Below, piece by piece: positions 12,014 through 22,400 of a stretch of 64,000 nt of DNA (within the stretch, counting starts at the first letter, position 1; every line of letters begins with the position of its first letter). The translations under genes were made by a program, and so were the position numbers. The stretch is from contig OY970829.1 of assembly GCA_963853835.1 (NCBI GenBank), forward strand, positions 7,112,446-7,176,445, given 5' to 3'. The notes under the pieces are model-generated. The model was not told where the DNA came from. It made no database searches and saw nothing but the letters and a program-made list of their open reading frames with translations. The stretch is from Calendula officinalis (lineage: Eukaryota; Streptophyta; Magnoliopsida; Asterales; Asteraceae).

Positions 12014-12087
12014 GATTAATAATGTGTGTGTTTTAAAGATTAAAACTTTTTACTGTTCTTAACAAATAGTAGATCTAGAACCAATAT

Positions 12088-12099
12088 GCTCTGATACCA
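12088..12099 (-). other. primer-binding site, initiator tRNA-Met
   Basis: The minus strand reads TGGTATCAGAGC, the standard plant copia primer site complementary to the 3' end of initiator tRNA-Met. It lies two bases inside the 5' LTR. Confidence 0.95.
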
Positions 12100-12101
12100 C
12101 T

Positions 12102-12718
12102 TGTCAGGATCGATTAACTATGAAGAAGTTAATAAACACCGTAGATCTAATTGATTATAGAAGTTGCAGCGGATCAATACTATATCAATATATTAAGAAC
12201 GATGAACTGTAAATATTAAACGAAAATATTAAGAACACAGTTTCACAAAAAGCTTCAATGTATATTATTGAGTTAACAATACACACGTACGTTTACAATT
12301 CGTAAGGAACTATTTATAATAGTCCTTGAAGCTAAACTATTTACCCTAGTTATACTAGGACTTGATTTACATTCGAATTATAAAGATATACATTGAATTA
12401 CATTCTATAACTATCTCTACGAAGATCTCGGACTCGATATGTTCCATATATGCTCATCAGTAGTATTCTGCAATCACCAGTAGTAAATAAGTAACGTCAG
12501 TAGTAACTTTGGTGACCAGTAGTAAGTCCAGATACATCGTCAGTAGTAACTACTATTGATCAGTAGTATCTTCAATAAGCCTTGATCAGTAGTAACTTAG
12601 TTATAGTCTTCACCAGTATCAACTTCATCAGTAATATGTTTCTGCCCCATCAGTACAAAGTATGATCGGTACTAACTGCATCATCAGTAATAAGTTGATC
12701 TGTGATTTTATTCCAACA
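12102..12718 (-). repeat. 5' LTR of first copia element
   Basis: 617 bp, TGTCAGG...CCAACA, paired with 1273-1889. It has the same array of CAGTAGTA octamers (about 12456-12600). It is followed by the right copy of the AGAAG target duplication. The element's promoter should be here, but I cannot define it precisely. Confidence 0.95.
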
Positions 12719-12723
12719 AGAAG

Positions 12724-13174
12724 TAAATTAACTATTCGGTGTAACATAGTCTTAGCTTTCTTAGCATGGTAAGAGCAGTTGGACCAACTACAGTGTTTTA
12801 AATCTAAAGTATTGATACATATATATCGATGATTCGATTGGCGGTCATCTTCCTAGCGATAGGTAATATCGATCATTTAACCGACGACCAACTTTGATAT
12901 GTTTTGTAGACTTTGATAACTAACTTCAAAATTGAAACAAAGTTAGTTGAGATTTTTCGTAACTTACCATATTATAAATGGCAAGGCATGTTAATAACAG
13001 ATCAATGATAATTTTATTTTACATGAATATGCATTGTGTTTATTTCATGAAATGACAGTTTGTATAGCTCTAATACGATTGTGTTAAGAGTACTCCGGTT
13101 AAATAAAACCTTATCCATTTACCCCTTTAATGAGAAACACATATATTTAGGTGAGTCGGTGACCCTTAGTATAA
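12724..13174. other. intergenic, no feature seen
   Basis: AT-rich sequence between the copia insertion and the next MITE. I see no gene, RNA or clear repeat. Confidence 0.5.
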
Positions 13175-13431
13175 TACCCCATTCGTCTCTTGATAAAATT
13201 CTCATTTCTCCTGAAATTTTTGTTTATAAATAAAATTCTCATTTGACAAGTTAATGTGGCCCACTTAATAAAATAATATAATTATCATGAACCTCACTAT
13301 TATCCATATTTCTCTCTCCAAACTAACTTTATATTTTAATTAAATTTATTACCAAGAACTCCACCACTAACTTTCTCCTTAAAAATTATGCCCAAGAAAA
13401 ATGAGAACTTTATTTAGGGATGGATGGAGTA
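13175..13431. mobile_element. Stowaway-like MITE
   Basis: About 255 bp with imperfect terminal inverted repeats: CCCCATTCGTCTCTTGATAA at the left, and the complement of an AGGGATGGATGGAG end at the right. It is flanked by TA on both sides (13175-13176, 13430-13431). These are the hallmarks of Tc1/mariner-derived Stowaway elements. It has no coding capacity. Confidence 0.8.
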
Positions 13432-13618
13432 CATCAAGAGCCAAGAGGGCATATTCTTTTTCGTAGTGTATCTAATACACATGATTTTACATCATAAAAA
13501 TTAATCTACACATTACACTTATTGCTTTATAATTTAAATGTAATTGACTTTAAATGTTACACAATATTGTATATCAAATAATTTAAGTATAATATAAATT
13601 ACTTCCCAATACAATTAG

Positions 13619-14283
13619 TAGGGGTGTTCGTTTGGACGGTTTGATTTTATGCAAACAAAATAGGTGAAACCAAATAAAGTCCGGTTTTCAAAAGTTTAAA
13701 CCGAACCGTCCAAACTAATTCGAAACCAAATCGATCCGAACCAAATAACAATTTGGTTGGTTTGATTTTATCCGTTTGGTTTTTCCTTAAAAATTTTAAA
13801 ATAGTACAAAAGTATATAACATAAATAATATTAAGTTCGATATGTAAAATTTCAAAATGATAAACTACTTTGTACATAAAAATAAGTCTAATTCATAGCT
13901 TGTGACATTTACAATCATATATGCAAAAATCTTGACATCAACTTTATCAAAAACTCCAAAAAGATTGGTAAATCGTCAAGTGATACAATATAAAATGGAA
14001 TAAGTGTTAGTATATAAATCAATTTACTATAAGAAATGTATAGAAAATGAGTACCATAATTGCTTACAATGAAAGCAACAAGTGTTAGTATATAAATCAA
14101 TTTACTATATATTAATATTCGGTTTTTTTGGACAATCCGGTTTTCACAACAGAAACCAAATCCAATCCGAAATCCAAACTATTAATTTGGTTCGAATCCA
14201 AACCGATCTAAAAAACCAAATAACCAATCCAAATAGTCCAATTAGACAATCCAATTATATTCGAATAGTGAACACCCTAATAA
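13619..14283. repeat. TIR-bounded repeat with GGGGTGTTC ends
   Basis: It starts TAGGGGTGTTCG and ends GAACACCCTAA, a short inverted repeat. Inside are many pieces of the CCGAACCAAACC / GGTTTGGTTCGG type in both orientations, giving a hairpin-prone sequence. This resembles common plant non-autonomous DNA elements. No convincing target duplication was found, so the superfamily is left open. Confidence 0.5.
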
Positions 14284-14505
14284 TTACATGCAACTTTTAA
14301 TATGCGAGATTGCCCAAAAGGCACATCTCTCATATTTGTCATTGCTAGACAGAATAGGGGCAAATCAGTCATAATACAAGATTTTATAGTTGTAGGTGAG
14401 AACATACCTTATTTCAGAAGCTAGCAAACGCTTTGGTAAGATTTGGGATCCCCAACCATTTCCTTCATTGTGTCTCCATTCGCTGCCACTCTCACCGGAA
14501 AAGCA

Positions 14506-17500
14506 ATGCCGTCCGGCGACGACGGCGGCAACACCGTCACTTTCTTAAAGAGAGAACTCGAAGCTTCTTTACTCAAGATCGACTCATTAGAAAAAGAAAA
14601 CCACGAACTAAAACAAGAAACAAACCGTCTCAAAGCACAAATCAACACACTAAAAGCTCATGATCTCGAACGGAAATCAATGTTATGGAAGAAATTACAA
14701 AATTCCATGGATTCCGGTAAAGTTCAAGACGAACTGCCGCAAAAACCGAAGCTGATTCAAGTTGAAGTACCAGATCATACACCATTGAAGAAACCAAGTT
14801 CAAACCACACAGAAGCAACCGTGGGTTTACCCAAACCACCACCTTCGCCGCCACAATGGCTGCAAAAACGAGTAACTGCACAACCACCGCCGCCGCCACC
14901 GCCGCTACCGTCGACTCCAGTTGGATCAAAATCCGTTCGACGTGTGCCTGCAGTTATGGAATTTTACCGTTCACTTATGAAAAGGGACACCCAGAAAGAG
15001 AACAAAAACGGTGGCGCTGGATTTGTTCCGGTGACATATTCCCGGGACATGATCGGAGAGATAGAAAACCGATCAACTTACCTTACCTCTGTAAGTTCGT
15101 TTGGTAATATATGTTGCTTTTAAATAAAAAGTTACATGTCTAACCTAAAAACTTAGCACATTAATTTCACTTGTAATCTTTTAACTTTAACTACTTTAAA
15201 AGAAAATTATATCATTTCATATTAAATTTTCCTAATTCATTCTTTTACTCATCAAATATTTTAATATTTGAAATCTACTAGTTCTCTTTCTTAATATTTA
15301 TCCTTTTATATTTGACAATTATATTTAATCAAATGAGTAAGATAATAAATTAAGATATTTAATAGGAAATAATACCGTATCCCGGATCAAAAAATATCAC
15401 TTGACATTAAAAATTGTACATTAATTGATAGGCCAAAGAGTAATTCTTAAAATTTAGCAGTTGGTTATCTACAAGTTTTTTTATGCATGTCTTGATGTTT
15501 TAATTATAACCTAAGGATTATAATTATCAAAACTCATTAATATATGATGCTGTTAAAAAAAGTTTACCTTTGTAATTTTAAAAAACTCATCACAATAGTT
15601 CCAGTTGCACGTTTTTAAGTAATCTTACCTATAAAATCTTGTGACAGATAAAATCCGACGTTGAAAAATATGGTCAACTACTTAACTTTTTAATAAGGGA
15701 AGTCCAGAGTGCAGCATTTACGGAGATTTCTGACGTGGAGGCATTTGTTAAGTGGTTAGATGGTGAATTATCGTGTTTAGTTGATGAACGGGCCGTACTG
15801 AAGCATTTTCCGATGTGGCCCGAACGAAAAGCCGACGCTTTACGTGAAGCCGCTTTTAGCTACCGAGATTTAAAGAATTTAGAATCCGAAGTTTTGGGGT
15901 TTAAAAACACTCCGAAACAACCGTTGATTCAATCGTTAAGGAAGATTCAAGCACTGCAAGACAGGCAAGTATGTAGTAGTAATTTAGTATACTTACATTT
16001 GTAACCATGAAAATCTATAAAAAGAATAATTTTCACTCCACTACGAAGTAAGTTCATTTAATTACACGTGTATTTGTGACATGTTATAATTTTTGTTTTT
16101 AGTGACACTTATTTACATTTGTGGGTAAAAGATTTTAATTTTAAGTTTTAATGACACTTTTTACGAAAAAGTTGTGTCATTACTGCATATTTATGGTAGT
16201 TAGAGTGACATTATCAAATCGAGTTTTAGGCCCGAGAAAGATTTTTAAAATAGGCCTATCTAAAGTTAAAAAAATTCTCAAATAAGAATATTTTTTTTCA
16301 CCCAATGTCAAAGTGTTGCCTCGGTCCCACGTTATATGTACGATTTTTTCTTTTGGGTCATAAAATCCATCATTTTTCAATATTTTATTGAGCTTATCTT
16401 AATTTAAGTGGGTTTACACTCATATATATACATAGACTAATATTTTGAAACTGGATCTATAAATTTGTGAGACCTATGCGGCTGCCCTAATGACCCATAC
16501 CCAGGACCGACCCTAATTACTAGAATAACTAGATCATATTTTCATTTAATGATTTGAATCATTTTTATTAAGGTGATGATTTTTACACTATATATTTTAA
16601 TTTATACACCACAATTGTTATTTTATATATTTGTATAGTTTACAGTGAATCTTATACAATATGGTTAAATATTACTGTAATATATAATGTGGTGTAGTAA
16701 TTGATTCCCTTTTTATTATGTGGGTCCAGAGTGGAATCAAGCATTAGCGGACTGGAAAGAACACGAGAAGGTACAAGTAAGAGATACAAAGAGCTTCAAA
16801 TTCCATGGCAATGGTTGATGGATACAGGGGTCGTTGGTCAGGTAGGTGCAAATTGATCGACCACTTTTCTTTATTAGCAAGTAAACCTTTAAAAATGATA
16901 ATAACACTTAATTATAAATAGACCAACAAAAGCAAGTTGATGGGAAATATCATTAGCCACAAATCTTAATCGTAAAGCTAATTAAGTTGTCATAATTGGT
17001 GACAGATAAAACTAAGTTCATTGAAACTTGCAAGAGAATGTATGAGAAGGATTGCGAAAGAATTAGAATCCAATGAATCTTCACGAGATGGCGATCTTTT
17101 GCTTCAAGGCGTTCGATTTGCTTTCCGAGTTCATCAGGTAATAAGATCTTGAAAAGTCGTGATGAACATAATATAATACTTTTAATCGTTTTATTAGATA
17201 TAATAACAATATAGGATAAGAATTACCAGCAGTGTAAGTAACGCAGGGGCGTCTCCGAAATTTTAAGTGCCCTGTGCGCAAATACGAAAATGAGCCCCCT
17301 GAATACAAGATTTTTGTAAAAATTTGGTATTTTTAATTTTTTTTTCTAGTAAATTATTAAGTTGACTTAAATTTTAATATTATATATATAAAATATACAT
17401 AAAAATTGAGCCCCTATAAAATATGGGCCCTGTGCGGCTGCACCTCCTCAAAGACAACCCTGAAGTAACGTACTTTCATTTTGTTATCGATCAGTTTGCA

Positions 17501-17575
17501 GGAGGATTCGACACTGAAACGATGCATGCATTTGAAGAATTAAAGGAAATTGGAAGCAATCTATACAACAAGTAG
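14506..17575 (+). CDS. CHUP1-like protein (408 aa, five exons)
   Basis: Exons 14506-15090, 15648-15964, 16730-16841, 17006-17137 and 17495-17575 join in frame to 408 codons. The ATG at 14506 is the first in frame. Domains: an N-terminal coiled coil (about 11-65), a polyproline stretch (about 120-145, with PPPPPPPLP), the RRVPAVMEFYRSLMKRD block, and the conserved C-terminal CHUP1 domain (FVKWLDGELSCLVDERAVLKHF, ADALREAAFSYRDL, WLMDTGVVGQIKLSS, LLLQGVRFAFRVHQFAGGFD). CHUP1 and its relatives link organelles or microtubules to the cytoskeleton; CHUP1 positions chloroplasts through actin. This short form lacks the long N-terminus of true CHUP1, so it is a CHUP1-like paralogue. Intron 2 has a GC donor (GCAAGT at 15965). 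Intron 4 contains a hAT MITE. The gene looks intact. Confidence 0.92.
17244..17462. mobile_element. hAT-type MITE in intron 4 of the CHUP1-like gene
   Basis: 219 bp with ends CAGGGGCGTCT and the complement of AGACAACCCTG, flanked by a perfect 8-bp duplication AAGTAACG (17236-17243, 17463-17470). The CAGGG ends and 8-bp TSD point to hAT. Related copies lie at 36187-36403 and, as a fragment, at 50396-50462. It lies within an intron and spares the splice sites. Confidence 0.9.
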
Positions 17576-18864
17576 CATAATTAGAGATTAAAGATGGATA
17601 TATGAGATGATTAATGTTGTAATTTAATTGTGGGATGTGATTATGTGTATGTATATGGTGGAAAAGGTGACGTCACGAATGAATATGCATAGGAAGTAGA
17701 CTTAACTTCCTCGTCTCATGATTCTCATTACAATACATTATGTAATGGTTTTGGTCCATAATGTTATGCTTTAACAATTATTAGTAATTTTGATAATGTT
17801 GTATTAAATTAGAATGACAACAACATCAATTTGGTTAATGAAAAGAGAAGAATTTTATAAATTTAAGAAAAAGAGTAGAAACAACTCAACAACCAACCCC
17901 CCCCCCCCCCCCCCACACAACCAATAAAAACAAATCAAATGAGACCAATCCCCTTTGCATTCTAGAAATCTAAATTTAGAATTGAAACTTCAATAAAAAA
18001 GCATTGTCACTTACCATTTTCACAATAGATTACATAATGTACCATTGGGCACCACATTTACATGTTTGTATCTATTACAAATAGAAACAGATGATAAACA
18101 AAAAGACATGTTTTTTCTAGACATATATAAAATTATAGTTTTAAAAGTCTCATCTTGGCTTCATCATAACTCCACTATGCTGCCATCTTATGGTCCAAAA
18201 TTTGAGCGGAAGGTTTGACGTACGCTCATGTCTAATTTAGCTCACATTTATACACCGTAAGATGTATTTTTAGGCGTATTAGATGTATTGTGTTATACGG
18301 GTCATACATATATAATTATTTAGTTTAAAGAATGGCTTAGTATACCGGAAATGAGAAAGAAGATTGATAAATTATGTTATAAATTTATAATTATAGATTT
18401 TCTATCTTTGTTTGTATCATCGAGTTGATTCATTGTTTTTCTTCTAAAGCTAAACATTTGCATTGTAAAAATAAAAATTCTAGAAGATTGTACTAATTAG
18501 ATCATTGTTTAATGTCTATATACAATTATCTATTATTTTTAAACCAAAAATAAAAAGGACATAAACAACAAATTATAAACTTATACAATTTGTATTATTA
18601 TAATCATTATTTGTATTATCTCAAAACTCATGGTTTATTACAATTTGTAAGTTTTTCAATCTTAATAAACATGAATTTATGATCATACAACATATTTTTA
18701 TTATTGCTAATATTTTTTCTAAAACACGTTAGAAATTAAAAGAGGTGGTTCCTACAATGGACAAGAGATAATTAACTAACTTATCAAGTAAGTTTATGCC
18801 CGATCACATTAATTGAATAAATCCATTATCACGTGTATAAATTATGTTTTTCTGGGTCAATAAA
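17576..18864. other. intergenic, with an 18-C homopolymer
   Basis: The 3' flank of the CHUP1-like gene. It contains an uninterrupted run of 18 C at about 17897-17914, otherwise AT-rich sequence. I see no gene. Confidence 0.6.
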
Positions 18865-18937
18865 TCTGTTGTAGTCTAGTTGGTCTGGATATTTGGCTCT
18901 CACCTGAAAGACCCGGGTTCAAGTCCCGGCACCGGAA
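18865..18937 (+). tRNA. tRNA-Glu (CTC)
   Basis: Cloverleaf of about 72 nt plus discriminator A. The D-arm is GTCTAGTTGGTCTGGAT, the anticodon loop CTCTCAC has anticodon CTC, and the T-arm CCGGGTTCAAGTCCCGG is perfect, so internal A and B boxes are present. The acceptor stem pairs with one mismatch and one G-U, and the anticodon stem has two G-U pairs. This is a little weaker than the usual plant tRNA-Glu, so a drifting or low-activity copy is possible. No intron and no genomic CCA; T-rich sequence follows. Confidence 0.85.
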
Positions 18938-19458
18938 ATTCATTTTCTAATTTGGTTTTATTTTTGTTCAGATTTTTCATTTAGCATTTTTTAACAATCA
19001 AACTCATTAATATCGTTACAGTAATGATTTTTATTATTATACAAGTACTGTATCATTAATTATAACGAGATTTACGCCTTTCCAAACATGCCTCAATTTG
19101 GTGCGTAAAATTACGTTGGCAACTCTGCAATACCAATTTTGATAACTTGATTAGAGATCGATAAACTTTTACACCAAATTAAACATCGAATTTAATGGTA
19201 TGATGTACCAGTTCAATTAGCTTCCCGTAACATTATGTCATGTACGGTACCTTATAAGTGTGAGATTACATATGGTTAAAGCAATCAATATTTTAAAAGG
19301 TTGAATTTAGTGATGCATGTGTATCAAATGTTACAACTCACTGATTCACCCTAATGAAATTTATGATAGGAAAGATTATTATGACAAGGATATCACACTT
19401 TAATTTCCAACTATTAATTATTAGTTACAATCACAAAAGAGAGGTTTCTTTTGCATTA
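18938..19458. other. intergenic between tRNA-Glu and the dioxygenase 3' end
   Basis: AT-rich sequence; the right part should hold the dioxygenase 3' UTR (minus strand). I see no further gene. Confidence 0.5.
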
Positions 19459-22400
19459 TTAGACCTTAGCATATGTTATGGCCTCCTTGCTAGATGTAGG
19501 ACTAACTTTATAATAATTAGATACATAGTCCTCCACCACCACCTTTTTATATATTTCCTCCACATAACCACAGCCTACCACCGGTCCAATTTCACATCGG
19601 GGAGGCGGGTTATAAAAATACGCCAATGAAAACCGCTCTACATCTAGTTGTGTCCGCACTTGGTGCCATGGGCTTTTCAACACTCCATTGCTCATGATCT
19701 CAAGCAAATCTCCAGTATTCACTAGCAAACTGTTTTCGTTGGGCAACTGAAGGGTGGCCCAACCAGTGCCCTTGTGCACTTGTAGGGCCCCTGTGGACCC
19801 AAACTCGAGCAAGAGAGTGAGTGCACTGGCGTCAGAGTGCGGTGTTATTCCAATTGCTAGGTCTGGTCTTGGACAAGGCGGGTAGTAGTTAACCCTAACC
19901 TTAATCTCGCTTTCTTTGGGCTCAAAGTGTTTTGAGAAGGCATTTTTATCTAGAGTTAAAGATTCCGCAAGGTCTTGGAGCAACCCATCAAGTACTTTTC
20001 GCGAGTGTTTCACATATTTTTCTACACATTGCCTGTAACATATGTTAGATACTTGTATATACACTACTACAAACAAGTTTAGCCGAGCTTGACTTGGAGG
20101 ACTTTAGGCTAAGCTCGAGTATGGCTCAATAGCTTGATGAGCCTTTGTCATGATGCCGGTTTGAGCTCAACTCAAGGAGAATTCAAGCTTGGTTCAAACA
20201 TTAATTTATATAAGATTAAATTTTCAATAACCAAATCTATTTCAAATATATGTAAACTTTATATGGAGTACTCCATCCGTCCCACAAAAAACTCCTATTT
20301 CACTCTAAATTTTTGTCCCACAAAAAACTTCTCATTTCTCATATTTGATGACCTCCACACAATAAAAAATTATTATTACTAAAGACCTCACCACTAATAT
20401 CCACTAACTATCTTTCTCTCTCCAACTCAACCTTATATTTTAATCAAAAGTATTATCAATGACCCCACCACTAACTACCACCTAAAAACTTGTGCAAAAT
20501 CTAAATGAGAAGTTTTTTTGGGACGGAGGGAGTATTATTTAACAAGACTGGAAAATTTCTTAATCCAGGAAAAATATGAATCTTGATTCAGTTTTTCTTT
20601 TTCAAATCGATGCACCTTTTTTCAAATTGATGCACCATATTTTTCTAAGTAACGAATCAATTTTTAAATGTGCATCAAAGTGTAATAAAGTTGCATCAGG
20701 ACTGAGGACACATGTCAGATGCACATTGCTTCTGATTTTTCTTACTTAAATTCTCAACCTCAATTTCCTCAATTTAAATTCAGACCCGTCAATCAAACTT
20801 AATTCATCATCATCAGAGTAAGGATGATTCTGCTAAAATGTGGAAAAACAAATCCTTTTGTTTTCTTAAAGCTCAAAATCGTGTGACGAAAGAAATTGTA
20901 TTAAAATGGATATAACTTTTATCTTGGGTCTTTGTTTCAGACGTTCGATAAGTCAAAAGTTTCGCATCGACGAGGGCTACGGGTAAACAGCCGTATTTTT
21001 GAGGAATTATTTGCATTTTTAGTTTTTTTGTTTAACCGTTGAACTTTATTTTAGGCTCAGTTTTCGACTCGTTTGTGTTTTTTGGCCCGTTTGAAAATTT
21101 TGGGTTTATTTAATGCTTTTTTGAGACTTTTAAAGAGTTAAGTTCTGAATTTTATGAAAAATGAGTTTTTTCTTCTATAATTTATGTATTGCTTATAACT
21201 AATAACACACGACAATAAACAAGAATAACTCTCTTATTTAACTTAGGGTTTATAACTCAAACCATAAGCATCTATCACAATGATACATAACTCGTACCAT
21301 TAGTATATATAACCAGAATACAAAACGAATCCTAAACCAATATAAACTAATATTAGATAACTCCTAATACTTATAGATAACTCCTAATAAATATAACCTA
21401 ATATTTATCCTTTTATTTCAAGCTTATCACAACATTCTCCCCCTTAAGCTTGAACTTGTCTTCTCTTACGTCTTGTACTCCAATGAGATCCCTCATCTCC
21501 TTGAATTTGATTCTTCCTAGTGACTTGGTCAATATGTCAGCCTTTTGTTCACTTCCCGGTACATGCTGAACTTCTACTTGTTCATTCCCAACACATTCTC
21601 TAATGAAATGATATTTCATGTGTATATGTTTGCTTCGACCATGGAAGACCGGATTTTTGGTCAGAGCAATAGCAGATTTATTGTCAACTCTTATTATAAC
21701 TTTATCACAATCTTTCTCAACAATTTCACCCAAGAGTTCTTGAAGCCATATAGCTTGCTTTGCTGCCTCAGTAGCTGCCATAAACTCAGCTTCACAAGAA
21801 GATAATGCAATTGTCTCCTGTTTCTGTGAGCACCAAGTAATTGGGCAGTCTGCTAGATAGAAAATATGACCTGCAGTACTTTTGCCATCATCTTCGTCGA
21901 CATTGTGTGAGCTATCGCTGTACCCTACCAGTTTAATCTTTTCGCTGCGTGTAAACATCAGACCAAGTGAGCAAGTGCCTCGTAGGTACCTCAGAACTTG
22001 CTTCAAGGCGGCTCCGTGAGACTCTTTCGGTTGTTGCATATACCGACTCAATACTCCAACACTGTATGACAAATCTGGTCGTGTATGAAGCAGATATCGA
22101 AGACATCCTATGCTTCTTCGATAACTCTTCTCATCAATACCTCTTTCACTTTCTGATTTGGACAGTTTTAAGTTTAACTCCATAGGCACATGGCACGCAT
22201 TGCATTCACTCATTCCGGTTTCCTCCAATATTTTCTGAGCATACCTTTCTTGTTTTAACACAATAATGCCTTGGTTTTGAATTACCTCAATCCCGAGATA
22301 GTATGTCAGCCTTCCAAGGTTGCTCATCTCAAACTTAGTTGCCATTGCCTTCTTAAACTCGAGTATTGGTGTTAGGGATGATCCAGTAACAAGCAAATCG

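Larger units (their letters stand above)
1273..12718 (-). mobile_element. Ty1/copia LTR retrotransposon with extra ORF downstream of pol
   Basis: An 11.4-kb element reading on the minus strand. It has two 617-bp LTRs, each TG...CA. AGAAG is repeated exactly at 1268-1272 and 12719-12723, a perfect 5-bp target-site duplication. A tRNA-Met primer site lies inside the right (5') LTR and a purine tract lies beside the left (3') LTR. Domain order from the 5' LTR is gag, first CCHC knuckle, coiled region, second CCHC knuckle, protease, integrase, reverse transcriptase, RNase H, a motif-rich spacer and a 1143-codon extra ORF. Integrase before RT makes it copia. Gag-pol has at least two frameshifts, a frame change at the gag-pol junction and three in-frame stops, so this copy cannot move on its own products. 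About eleven LTR differences (roughly 1.8%) suggest insertion within the last million years or so; that date is inferred. Confidence 0.95.

Noticed and set aside
14443..14505. Extension of the CHUP1-like N-terminus upstream of 14506
   Set aside because: It would need a TTG start; the first in-frame ATG is 14506, so the extra 21 codons are probably 5' UTR.
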